DNA of 64,000 nucleotides from contig NZ_JBIYZW010000001.1 of assembly GCF_044628455.1 (NCBI RefSeq), positions 1,736,001 through 1,800,000 on the forward strand. Direction: 5' to 3'. The notes under the pieces were generated by a model. It saw only the letters and a program-made list of their open reading frames with translations. It did not search any database and was not told the origin of the DNA. Shown here in pieces: positions 41,176 through 49,316 of this stretch. The position numbers were made by a program, and so were the translations under genes. The DNA comes from Solirubrum sp044628455 (GTDB lineage Bacteria > Bacteroidota > Bacteroidia > Cytophagales > Hymenobacteraceae). Position 1 is the stretch's first letter. Each line of letters starts with the position of its first letter.

Positions 41176-42318
41176 ATGGACGTCACCGAATCGCGCCGCC
41201 AGTTTCTGCGCCAGGCCAGCCTGGGCGCGGCCGTCGCGGCCCTGACGGGTCCGGCCGCCCTGGCTCAACCCCTTACCGCTGCCATGCAACACGCCAACAA
41301 GAAAAAGCTCGGCTGGGCCATCGTGGGCTTGGGCAAGTTTGCCACCGAGCAGATCATGCCCAACTTCAATGACTGCGCGCATTCCCAGCTGGTGGCCCTG
41401 GTGAGCGGCTCGCCCGACAAGGCCCGCAAGCTGGCCCGCGAGTACGGCATCGACGAGAAAAGTGTCTACGACTACCAGAACTTCGACTCGATCAGGGACA
41501 ACCCGGCGGTGGACGTGGTGTACATCATTCTGCCCAACGCCCTGCATGCCGAGTACACCATTCGGGCGGCGCAGGCCGGCAAGCACGTGCTGTGCGAAAA
41601 GCCCATGGCCACCTCGGTGGAAGACTGCCAGAAGATGATTGCCGCCTGCAACAAGGCTGGCAAGCAGCTCATGATTGCCTACCGCGCCCAGTACGAGCCC
41701 TTCAACCTGAACGCTATCGAGCGGATTCGCAAGGGCGAGCTGGGCAAGATTCAGTTCATCACCGCCGACCACGGCCGCCCCGTAAAGCCCACCGAAGACC
41801 AGGCCGACACCTGGCGGGTGCAGAAAAAGCTCGCGGGCGGCGGCTCACTCATGGACATCGGCATTTACTCGCTCAACGCCTGCCGCTACCTCACCGGCGA
41901 GGAGCCCGAGGAAATCACGGCCCAGATTTACTCCGACCCCAAGGACCCGCGCTTCAAGGAAGTGGAGGACAACGTGGCCTTCACGCTGCGCTTTCCCAGC
42001 GGCATTCTGGCGGCCTGCACCTCCTCCTACAGCTACCAGGGCGTGAAGCGCGGGCGCGTGTTTGGCGACAAGGGCTGGCTCGACCTCGACCCGCTCTCCG
42101 ACTACGACAAGCACACCATGAAAATTGGTACTGAGCAGGGCGAGCAGGAGCCCAAGCTCAAGGAGGGCAACCAGTTCGCCGCCGAAATGGACCATCTTTC
42201 GCAGTGCATCATGCAGAACAAGGCGCCCCGCACGCCCGGCGAAGAAGGCCTGCGCGACGTGCGCTACATGCTGGCCATCTACGAGGCCGCCCGGAAAGGC
42301 AAGGCCGTGAAAGTGTGA
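41176..42318 (+). CDS. Tat-exported Gfo/Idh/MocA-family oxidoreductase
   Basis: This 380-aa protein starts at ATG 41176. Its N terminus ESRRQFLRQASLGAAVAAL is a twin-arginine signal, so it should be exported folded with its cofactor. The Rossmann motif is WAIVGLGKFATEQIMP, the conserved catalytic region is VLCEKPMATS (EKP), and the C-terminal half has MDIGIYSLNACRYLTGEEP. It is probably NADP-bound and acts on a sugar or sugar derivative, as in glucose-fructose oxidoreductase-like periplasmic enzymes. The substrate is not known. Confidence 0.9.
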   Translation: MDVTESRRQFLRQASLGAAVAALTGPAALAQPLTAAMQHANKKKLGWAIVGLGKFATEQIMPNFNDCAHSQLVALVSGSPDKARKLAREYGIDEKSVYDYQNFDSIRDNPAVDVVYIILPNALHAEYTIRAAQAGKHVLCEKPMATSVEDCQKMIAACNKAGKQLMIAYRAQYEPFNLNAIERIRKGELGKIQFITADHGRPVKPTEDQADTWRVQKKLAGGGSLMDIGIYSLNACRYLTGEEPEEITAQIYSDPKDPRFKEVEDNVAFTLRFPSGILAACTSSYSYQGVKRGRVFGDKGWLDLDPLSDYDKHTMKIGTEQGEQEPKLKEGNQFAAEMDHLSQCIMQNKAPRTPGEEGLRDVRYMLAIYEAARKGKAVKV

Positions 42319-42377
42319 GGTCCTGAAGCGGTGAGCCGGTGAGTACGGCGGGCCTGCCGCCAAACCGAAAAACCACG

Positions 42378-42413
42378 AAAGCCGGTTTTCCCCACCCCGG
42401 GGCAGCCGGCTTT
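42378..42413 (+). terminator. Terminator after the Gfo/Idh/MocA gene
   Basis: AAAGCCGG and CCGGCTTT pair around a 20-nt loop that contains an inner CCCC/GGGG stem; TTGCTG follows. Confidence 0.75.
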
Positions 42414-42533
42414 TTGCTGCTCCTCGCCTGACCCCGCATCGTTGCCGCTGCGCGGCCCTAGCCGGGAAAACCTTCTGGCCTGACATAGTGCAAAACCGCA
42501 CGCATTACTCGGCGGCGGCTCGCCGGGCGGCGA

Positions 42534-42599
42534 GACTATACGGAGACTATACGCACCCTATCCGCAGGCTATACCCACGCTATTTGGAGCCTAGCGGCA
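42534..42599. repeat. Six-unit 11-bp CTAT repeat
   Basis: Six direct units of exactly 11 bp lie end to end: GACTATACGGA, GACTATACGCA, CCCTATCCGCA, GGCTATACCCA, CGCTATTTGGA and GCCTAGCGGCA as successive units. The shared core is nnCTATncnna. The array sits between convergent genes; the rest of the gap 42414-42663 shows nothing else. Confidence 0.8.
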
Positions 42600-42663
42600 A
42601 AGTACCATTACCCCATATCGGCGAAGGGCCGCTGCTACTGCCTGAATTCTGCGGGGTTCGTGC

Positions 42664-44823
42664 TTACCAGCGCCAGCCCAGCGCCACGCCGCCGTAGTAG
42701 TTGCGGCCCGGGGCGGGCTGAAAGTAGCGGCCCCCGAAGGCATTCAGGTCGTTGCCGAGGCTGTAGCGGCGGTCGGTGGCGTTTTCGATGCCGGCGTACG
42801 CGTCAGCCGTCAAATGCCCCTGCCAGGTGCTGCGCCAGCCGGCGCGCGTGGCGAAAGTCCAGTAGCCCGCGGCGTAGTCGGTGTTGGCGTCGTTCAGGGG
42901 CAGGCGGGCCTGGTGGCTGAGCGTGGGCGTGAGGTAGAAGCCCCGCAGGCCGGCGTTGGCGCCCGCCGTGAGCGTGTGCGGCGCGCTGCCGGTGAGGCGG
43001 TTGCCGCTGAAGTCGTTGCCGCCGGTTTCGTAGCGGCGGAAGCGGTAATCGTTGTAGGCGTAGCTAACCCACAGGCGCAGCCCTTCATCTTCGCGGGTCA
43101 CCATGGGCAGGTCGAAGGTGGGGTCGTCCGCGGGGTTGTCGGACGGGCGCCATACCCGCCACAGCCAGCCGCTCAGGGCCACTTCGGCGCCGCGCTGCCG
43201 GGTGTTGCCGGCGTTGGCAAACAGCGTCGCGCCCAAGTCGGTGGTGCGCGTCACGATGGTTTGGCGCAGCCGAAAATCGTACAGCGCCACGTCGAAGCTT
43301 ACCCGGTCGTGCAGCAGCTGCCCGCGCGCTCCTACCTCGAAGCTGGTGCCGCGCTCGGCCTGCAGGCTGCGGTTCAGGCTGCCATCGGAAGGCCGGATTT
43401 CCTCTTCCGAAGGCGGCGAGAAGCCCGTACTCACGCTGCCGTACACCGACAGCCGCTGGCCAAACTCGCGCAGCAGCGCCACCCGCGGCGACACCTCGGG
43501 CCGGAAGTTGCGCGCCAGCTGGTAGCCGTTGGGCTGGGCGGCATCGGCCACGCGCTGAATGCGGTAGCGCAGGCGGTTGTAGCTGCCGGCCACGGTGAGC
43601 AGCAGTTCGGCGGGCAGCTCGTACTCGGCCTGGGCGAAGGCAAAGCCGGTGGCCGTGCGGATTTCGTCGTCGTAGCGCAGCGGGCCGGGCGTACCGGCGC
43701 GGTTCTGGTAGTTGCGGGCGTTTTCGAAGCTGGTTTGGTACTCGCCGCCGGCGGTGAGGCGCAGCACCCGGCCAGCCAGCGCGGTGCGGTAGTTCCAGAC
43801 GCTGCGCCCGCCGCCGCCCACCTGGGTGTTGCGCTCGTAGTCTACCAGGTACGGCGTGCGAATGGCGGTGCCGGTGGTATAGAGCGTGGTTTTATTGGCC
43901 AGCTGCGGCGTGAAGCGGTACTCGTGGGTAAAACCCAGCAGCGCCGTGCGCGAGGCGTAGAACGTACGCTGGGCCACGGTGCCGGGCGCGGTGGCCGTGC
44001 CGGGCCGGGCCTGCCGCGGGTTTTGCTCGAACTGCCCCCGCGTGAGGCCGCCGGGCAATTGGTAATCGATGTCGGAATAGAGCAGGTGGGCCGCGACGGT
44101 GCGCTTGTCGGAAGTTTGCAGCTCGCCGCCCAGGGCCAGCACATTGCGGCGCAGGGCGCTTTGCTGGCGGTAGCTGTCGAGTTGCTGGTGGGCGTAGTGC
44201 GCGTAGGTTTGCTGGCGCCGGCCGTTTGAGGTGCTGGTGTGCTGCGCTTCGGTGGTGTAGCGCCGCAGCCCGAAGCTGCCGGCCATGGCCCCGGCCCGTA
44301 CGCTGGCGCCGTCGGTGGGCAGCTGCTTGGCTTGCAGAATGGCCACGCCCCCGGTACCGGCGCCGTACACGCTGCCGGCCGGGCCTTTCAGCACCTCGAT
44401 GCGGCCCAGCGTGGCCGGGTCAATCAGGTTCAGTGGGGTGCTGCCGCTGGCTTCGGTGAAGGGAATGTCGTGGTAGTACACCTTCACGTTGCGCACGCCG
44501 AAGGGCGAGCGGAGCGTGCTGCCGCGCACGCTCAGGCGGTAGCTGGCGGTGGCACGCTCCTCCAGCCGCACGCCGGGCAGGGTGTTTACGGCCTGCGTAA
44601 GGGAGGCTTCGCTGAAGCGGCCGATGGTGCCGGCCCCCACCACCCCTACCGCGGCGGCGGTGCGGCGCAACGGCAACTCCTGCCCGTAGCCTACCACGGT
44701 GGCTTCGCGCAGTACCACGGTGGCCCGCGGCTGGGCCGAATCAGGCGGCGCGACGGGCGTTTGGGCGGCCACTGGGTAGGCAGCGGTCAGCAGCAGCGGC
44801 AGCAGGCGGTAGCGGTGGTTCAT
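42664..44823 (-). CDS. TonB-dependent outer-membrane receptor
   Basis: This 719-aa protein starts at ATG 44823 with a signal peptide (MNHRYRLLPLLLTAAYPVAA). The plug domain (about 45-165) has VVGYGQELPLRRTAAAVGVV, NTLPGVRLEERA and IEVLKGPAGSVYGAGTGGV. The remaining part is a 22-strand beta barrel ending in the aromatic terminal residue of YYGGVALGWRW. There is no carboxypeptidase-like N domain. It imports a siderophore, cofactor or glycan; YHDIPFTEASGSTPLNLIDP is characteristic of FecA/PupA-like receptors, but the ligand is unknown. A long stem-loop leader precedes it. Confidence 0.93.
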   Translation of the reverse strand: MNHRYRLLPLLLTAAYPVAAQTPVAPPDSAQPRATVVLREATVVGYGQELPLRRTAAAVGVVGAGTIGRFSEASLTQAVNTLPGVRLEERATASYRLSVRGSTLRSPFGVRNVKVYYHDIPFTEASGSTPLNLIDPATLGRIEVLKGPAGSVYGAGTGGVAILQAKQLPTDGASVRAGAMAGSFGLRRYTTEAQHTSTSNGRRQQTYAHYAHQQLDSYRQQSALRRNVLALGGELQTSDKRTVAAHLLYSDIDYQLPGGLTRGQFEQNPRQARPGTATAPGTVAQRTFYASRTALLGFTHEYRFTPQLANKTTLYTTGTAIRTPYLVDYERNTQVGGGGRSVWNYRTALAGRVLRLTAGGEYQTSFENARNYQNRAGTPGPLRYDDEIRTATGFAFAQAEYELPAELLLTVAGSYNRLRYRIQRVADAAQPNGYQLARNFRPEVSPRVALLREFGQRLSVYGSVSTGFSPPSEEEIRPSDGSLNRSLQAERGTSFEVGARGQLLHDRVSFDVALYDFRLRQTIVTRTTDLGATLFANAGNTRQRGAEVALSGWLWRVWRPSDNPADDPTFDLPMVTREDEGLRLWVSYAYNDYRFRRYETGGNDFSGNRLTGSAPHTLTAGANAGLRGFYLTPTLSHQARLPLNDANTDYAAGYWTFATRAGWRSTWQGHLTADAYAGIENATDRRYSLGNDLNAFGGRYFQPAPGRNYYGGVALGWRW

Positions 44824-44856
44824 GCGGGGCGGACTGGTGAGGTGCTCCCCGAACGA

Positions 44857-44889
44857 GAATGCCCCGCCCAAAGTTAGGACGGGGCATTC
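44857..44889 (-). terminator. Stem-loop just before the receptor gene
   Basis: GAATGCCCCG and CGGGGCATTC form a 10-bp stem with a 13-nt loop; on the minus strand TCGTTC follows. It may end the aminotransferase/NTF2 transcript or act as attenuator for the receptor gene. Confidence 0.55.
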
Positions 44890-44897
44890 AGGAGGTA

Positions 44898-44998
44898 CAT
44901 GCCACGAGCTGATGCGCGCCCCAAATCAGATGCAACCGAAAAGCTTTTCACTCACCAAAACTTCTGCGGAGCAGGGACGCGCATCAGCCTGTGGCATG
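44898..44998. other. Long imperfect stem-loop in the receptor leader
   Basis: CATGCCAC (44898-44905) pairs with GTGGCATG (44991-44998), and CTGATGCGCG (44909-44918) with CGCGCATCAG (44978-44987), around a 59-nt central part. No known riboswitch consensus fits. Confidence 0.6.
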
Positions 44999-45005
44999 GT
45001 GTATT

Positions 45006-45458
45006 TTACTTGCTGGCAGCGGTTTGGGTTTTGGAAAGCCGGTAGAAAATTTTGTTGACAATCTTCCATTCGCCGTCGATTTCCAGCAGGTTGATAAAAT
45101 CGACCATGCGGTAATCGGCGCCCTCGCTCTCCACGCGGGCCTGGGCGGCCTTGCCGGCCACGTCGATGCTCACCACGCGGGTACTGCGCTCCAGCCGGGG
45201 GCCGGGCTTGATGTTGGCTAGGTAGGTTTGGATGGGCATGATGCTGAACGTCGCGCCGTCTTTCAGGTAAATCATCTGCGCCTCGGGCTGAAACGCTTTC
45301 GTGACCAGGGCCTGGTCGCGGTTGGTGCCGCCGTCGAGGTAGTAGCGCAGGGTTTGCTCGATGCGCTTTTTGGCCTCGGCGTCGGTAGTAGTTTGGGCGG
45401 TGGCAGTGCCGGCCAGCAGCAGGAGCCCGGCCAGCAGGCAGGAACGAAGAAGGTTCAT
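45006..45458 (-). CDS. Secreted NTF2-like (lumazine-binding type) protein
   Basis: This 150-aa protein starts at ATG 45458 with a signal peptide (MNLLRSCLLAGLLLLAGTAT, cut near AQT). The rest is an NTF2-like cone fold of the putative lumazine-binding/SnoaL group: IEQTLRYYLDGGTNRDQALV, FQPEAQMIYLKDG, and the C-terminal strand DFINLLEIDGEWKIVNKIFY. Members bind small ligands or act as enzymes; the role here is unknown. It follows the aminotransferase gene by 35 bp, likely in one transcript. Confidence 0.88.
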   Translation of the reverse strand: MNLLRSCLLAGLLLLAGTATAQTTTDAEAKKRIEQTLRYYLDGGTNRDQALVTKAFQPEAQMIYLKDGATFSIMPIQTYLANIKPGPRLERSTRVVSIDVAGKAAQARVESEGADYRMVDFINLLEIDGEWKIVNKIFYRLSKTQTAASK

Positions 45459-45493
45459 GGCAGGAAACAGGGTGAGAAGTGAGGTTGATAGGG

Positions 45494-46633
45494 TCAGGCC
45501 TGGCGCAGCCCGGCCATAGCGGCGGTGAGCTGCTTCATTTGCTCGGGCGTACCGATGCTGATGCGGCTCCACTTGCCGCCGTTGACTTCCTGCACCCGGC
45601 CCACCTGCAGGTTGCGCTGGAGCAGGTCGTCGGGGAACGAGGCCGGAAATTGTTCCAGCGACACGAACACGAAGTTGGCCGCCGCCGGCGCGTGCCGGAT
45701 ACTGTGCTGCGTGAGCCAGCTTTGCAGGGCTTCGCGCCCGGCACGGGTGTGGCGCCGCGAGCTGCGCACAAACTCCTGGTCGGCCAGGCTGGCCTGGGCG
45801 GCGGCCAGCGCCGGCACCCCCTGCCCCCAGGCCCAGCCCATGGCCAGGCGGCTCAGGCGCTGCACCACGGCCGGGGCCGCCAGCGCGTAGCCCAGGCGCA
45901 GGCCCGCCAGCCCGTAGATCTTGGAGAAGGTCCGCAGCACGATTACGTTCTGGCCGGTGCGCACCAGGTCGGCCATGCTGTTGGCGGCCGGGTCGTCGAG
46001 GTACTCCAGGTAGGCTTCGTCCACCAGCACCGTGGTTTGGCGGGCCATGCGCTGGCAGAAGTCGCGCAGCGGGGCGGCGGGCAGCACCGTGCCGGTGGGG
46101 TTGTTGGGGTTGCACACGTACACCAGCCTGGTAGCGGGCGTCACGGCCCGGGCCATAGCGGGCAGGTCGTGGGCCAGGTTGGCGTCGAGCGGCACTTTCA
46201 CCCAGTCGGCCTTGGCGTGCTCGGCGCCGTACTGCATCAGCAGCGGAAACGCCGGCCAGGCCGACACTAGCTGCCCGCCGCCGGCCCCGTAGGCCAGGCC
46301 CGCCAACGACAAAATTTCGGTGGAGCCGGCCCCCAGCAGCACGTGCTCCGGCGTGAGGCCCTCGGCCGCGGCTATCTGGGCGCGCAGGGCTTTCAGGTAG
46401 TCGTTGGGGTAGCGGTTGCAGTCGTCGAAGGCGGCGCGCATGGCCTGCCGGGCTTTGTCCGACGGCCCCCAGGGGTTTTCGTTGCCGCTGAGCTTGATGA
46501 GGGTTGGCGCGGCGGGCCGCCCGAGCAGCGCGGCGGCCGGGGCCAGGGCCTGGGCGGCCGGGCTCAGCAGGGCGCCGGCGGCCAGCAGGCCGCTGCTGCG
46601 CAGCCAGGCGCGGCGGGAAATAGCGTGGGACAT
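45494..46633 (-). CDS. Tat-exported histidinol-phosphate-type aminotransferase
   Basis: This 379-aa protein starts at ATG 46633. The N terminus MSHAISRRAWLRSSGLLAAG is a twin-arginine signal, unusual for this fold. The rest is a class I/II PLP aminotransferase similar to HisC: KLSGNENPWGPS, VYVCNPNNPTGTVLP, DEAYLEYL, the PLP lysine in RTFSKIYGLAGLRLGY and the C-terminal arginine region KWSRISIGT. Export suggests a periplasmic role distinct from histidine biosynthesis. Its partner is the secreted NTF2-like protein. Confidence 0.9.
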   Translation of the reverse strand: MSHAISRRAWLRSSGLLAAGALLSPAAQALAPAAALLGRPAAPTLIKLSGNENPWGPSDKARQAMRAAFDDCNRYPNDYLKALRAQIAAAEGLTPEHVLLGAGSTEILSLAGLAYGAGGGQLVSAWPAFPLLMQYGAEHAKADWVKVPLDANLAHDLPAMARAVTPATRLVYVCNPNNPTGTVLPAAPLRDFCQRMARQTTVLVDEAYLEYLDDPAANSMADLVRTGQNVIVLRTFSKIYGLAGLRLGYALAAPAVVQRLSRLAMGWAWGQGVPALAAAQASLADQEFVRSSRRHTRAGREALQSWLTQHSIRHAPAAANFVFVSLEQFPASFPDDLLQRNLQVGRVQEVNGGKWSRISIGTPEQMKQLTAAMAGLRQA

Positions 46634-46739
46634 GGGAAGGCTGGTTGCGGGTGAAGGATGCCCGAACGTACCGCGCCCCGCCGCCGGCCCCAACGACTAC
46701 CTGCTGAACCGCGCTACCGGCTTGTGAACTGCGCTCAGC

Positions 46740-47441
46740 CTACAGGCCCAAGGTCTGCTTCAGCTCCTTGTACCGCTCCCGGCTCACGGGCAGCAGCGCT
46801 CCGGAGCGCAGGCGCAGCTCGTACTTGCTGGAGCCGTGGCTCAGCAGCTGTTCCACCTCCGCAATGCTCACCAGGTAGGACTTGTGCACCCGCACAAAGG
46901 CGGGCGGCAGAATGTCGAGCAGGCGGTGCAGGGGCTTGTCGTGCAGCTCCACGGTGCCGTTGCGCAGGTGAATTTCGGAGTAGATACCCGCGCCCTGGAT
47001 GTAGAGCACCTCGCCCACGTCGAGCAGGCGCAGGGTGTTTTTGCGGCGCACGGCCAGGTACTTGAGCGGCGAGCTGCCGGCCTCGTCGGCCCGCTCGTAG
47101 CGGTCGAAGGCTTTTTGCAGGCGGGCCGCGTCGAATGGCTTGGGCACGAAATCCAGCACACCGTGCTCGAAGGCCTCGATGGCGCGGTGGGTGTTGGCCG
47201 AAATGATGAGCGTGTGAAAGGCCCCCGCCACGGCCTGCTGCAGCAGCTCAAACCCGTCGCGGCCGTTCAGGTTCAGGTCCAGAATGAGCAGGTCGATGGG
47301 GTTGTCGGCCAGGTAGGCGGTGGCGCTTTCCAGGGTGGGCTTCACGCACAGGCTGCTCACGCGGGCGCCCAGCAGCTCGCGCGTGAGGCGCACGATGCGG
47401 CCGGCAATCAGGGCTTCGTCTTCGACTACTACAATGCGCAT
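46740..47441 (-). CDS. LytTR-family response regulator
   Basis: This 233-aa protein starts at ATG 47441. The receiver domain has VVVEDEALIAGR, phosphoacceptor LLILDLNLNGRDG and DFVPKPFDA. The C-terminal LytTR DNA-binding domain (about 125-233) has LAVRRKNTLRLLDVGEVLYI and FVRVHKSYLVSIAEVEQL. It lies 12 bp downstream of the cognate LytS-type kinase. Targets are unknown; LytTR regulators usually bind pairs of direct repeats. Confidence 0.94.
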   Translation of the reverse strand: MRIVVVEDEALIAGRIVRLTRELLGARVSSLCVKPTLESATAYLADNPIDLLILDLNLNGRDGFELLQQAVAGAFHTLIISANTHRAIEAFEHGVLDFVPKPFDAARLQKAFDRYERADEAGSSPLKYLAVRRKNTLRLLDVGEVLYIQGAGIYSEIHLRNGTVELHDKPLHRLLDILPPAFVRVHKSYLVSIAEVEQLLSHGSSKYELRLRSGALLPVSRERYKELKQTLGL

Positions 47442-47453
47442 GAGCAAGTCGGG

Positions 47454-49178
47454 TTAGCGGGTGGCCAGGGCCGGGCGTTTGCGGTCGAAGATGTCGATGA
47501 CCACCCGCCAGCCGTCGGCCACGGGGGCCGAGTGCATGCGCCAGCAGCCGGGAAACGACTCTTCGAGGCGGGCCTTCACGTAGCGCGAGCCGGTGCCTTC
47601 CACCACGGGGCCGGCCGGGGCGGGCACGTCACCGTCGTTGAACAGCTCGTAGCGCACGCCCCCGTCCAGGGCTTCCTTGGTCAGCACGAAGCGGCCCCGG
47701 CCCCGGCAGCCGTAGCCGTGGGTCAGGCCGTTTTCGATGAGGGTGTGAAAGGTGGCGGGCGGCACGCGCTCCTGCCCGGTGAGGCCGCGGGTTTCGAGGG
47801 CAAACTCGGCCTCGCGGCGGAAGCCCATGATGCGCAGGTGGGTCTGGCAGATTTTCAGCTCGTCGTCGATGGGAATGAGCTTTTCCTCGGCGATGCTGGA
47901 AATCATGCGGAACTCATCGGCCAGGGCGTCGATGAGCTGCGAGGCCTGGGCCGGGCGCTGGTCGATGAGCTCCTGCAGGGAGGTGAGCGTGTTGAAAAGA
48001 AAGTGCGGCTGGATGTTCTTGCGCAGCAACTGGTTTTCGAGCCGGGCCGAGCGCAACAGGGCTTCCTGGCGCAGGCGCTGCTGCCGGGCCAGCTGCCGCC
48101 CGATGCTGAGCGTGGTGCACACAATGAAAAACAGGATGCCCAGGAAGTAGCCCAGGTTCAGCAGGTTTTGGTAGCCCAGGTAGGTGAAGCCCGCAAAGCC
48201 CAGCACCCCGGCCAAAGCCAGGGCGCTGCCCTCCTGCCGGCGCCACACCGCGTAGAGGGCCACCGCCAGCGCGGCCACCGTGGTGGGCACCAGAAAGCGG
48301 CCCTCGGCCAGGGCCCAGTAGGCCACCGCCGCAAAGGCCACGTACAGCCCCATCAGCAGGCGCGCACGTGGCACCCTGAACTCCGAGAGCAGAAACAGCA
48401 TCAGGAAAATGCCGCCGGCCACCACCGCCCCGTGCACCACTCCGCTGTAGAGGTAGTGCCGGGCAAAGGTCACGTCGCCGAAAAAGTACAGGGGTTTGAA
48501 AGCCACCTTCACGGCGTGCGAGGCGCAGTACAGCGCCAGGTACAAGTAGGAAATGCGCCGGGCCGAGCCGAAGTACAGTACCAGGCAAAACACCACCGCC
48601 GTCACCAGCGCCCCGATGATGCAAAGCGTGCCGGCCGTGAACCGGAAGTCCTGCCGAGTCAGCTGTTCGGTACCACCCAGCGTGATTTTGGGCTGCAGGG
48701 GCCGGGCTGCAAACTGCCAGTCGGAAACGCGCAAAGCCAGGGTGTGCGGGCCGGGCCGGGCCAGCGCGGCGGGCAGCGCCACCGTGTACTTCCAGGTGCC
48801 GGCCCGCTCCTGCGCGGCCGTGGCGCCCACCCGCCCGTTGCGCCCGATCAGCTGCCCGTCCCAGTACACTTCCGCGGCCGAGTGCAGTCCCCACAGCACC
48901 AGGCTCTGCGGACCAGTAGCGCGGGCGGTAGCCGGCACGGTGGCGGTGGTGCGCAGCCAGTACACCGGGGCCGGCACGGCCACGCCGGGCCAGGCGTGGC
49001 TGTTGAAGCGGCGGGGCTGCCAGGCCGCGTCGAGCGGGGCGGTGGCCCAGGTGGCTGCGTCGCCGGGCCGTATCTGCCAGGCCGTGAGGTCCTGCAGAGC
49101 GCCCGGCGCCGCCTGCGCGCCCAGCAGCCCCGCCAGCAGCCAGGCTATCAGAACCAGTACGCGGCGCGGGCAGCTCAT
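47454..49178 (-). CDS. LytS-type histidine kinase with 7TM/DISM sensor
   Basis: This 574-aa protein starts at ATG 49178 with a signal peptide (MSCPRRVLVLIAWLLAGLLG). A periplasmic jelly-roll domain (about 30-190; VLWGLHSAAEVYWDGQLIGR) is followed by about seven transmembrane helices (190-370), resembling 7TMR-DISM proteins. A coiled coil then leads to the His_kinase domain with NIQPHFLFNTLTSLQEL. The HATPase part has TLIENGLTHGY and GTGSRYVKARLEESF. The sensor would bind an extracellular, perhaps carbohydrate-like ligand and phosphorylate the adjacent LytTR regulator. Confidence 0.92.
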   Translation of the reverse strand: MSCPRRVLVLIAWLLAGLLGAQAAPGALQDLTAWQIRPGDAATWATAPLDAAWQPRRFNSHAWPGVAVPAPVYWLRTTATVPATARATGPQSLVLWGLHSAAEVYWDGQLIGRNGRVGATAAQERAGTWKYTVALPAALARPGPHTLALRVSDWQFAARPLQPKITLGGTEQLTRQDFRFTAGTLCIIGALVTAVVFCLVLYFGSARRISYLYLALYCASHAVKVAFKPLYFFGDVTFARHYLYSGVVHGAVVAGGIFLMLFLLSEFRVPRARLLMGLYVAFAAVAYWALAEGRFLVPTTVAALAVALYAVWRRQEGSALALAGVLGFAGFTYLGYQNLLNLGYFLGILFFIVCTTLSIGRQLARQQRLRQEALLRSARLENQLLRKNIQPHFLFNTLTSLQELIDQRPAQASQLIDALADEFRMISSIAEEKLIPIDDELKICQTHLRIMGFRREAEFALETRGLTGQERVPPATFHTLIENGLTHGYGCRGRGRFVLTKEALDGGVRYELFNDGDVPAPAGPVVEGTGSRYVKARLEESFPGCWRMHSAPVADGWRVVIDIFDRKRPALATR

Positions 49179-49316
49179 CGGAATCGGGAAGAAATTCGGG
49201 ACCAGCAAGATACGGAAGCCGGCGGGCAAATGCCGCCCAAACCACCGCCGCGCGCAACCCTGACGCGGCCGGGCCGGTACACGCCTGAGTTCGTTTCCAC
49301 GCTTTCGTCGCACCTC

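Noticed and set aside
42319..42663. Small protein gene in the gap (69-aa frame at 42488-42697)
   Set aside because: It crosses the 11-bp repeats and the receptor's 3' end, and has no recognisable composition or start context.
44898..44998. Cobalamin or TPP riboswitch before the TonB receptor
   Set aside because: Neither the B12-box nor the TPP core sequences can be found; only generic stems are present.
46836..49316. Long plus-strand frame continuous with the sugar dehydrogenase
   Set aside because: The part before ATG 49317 is antisense to the LytTR/LytS genes and lacks any fold; the true start follows a signal peptide at 49317.
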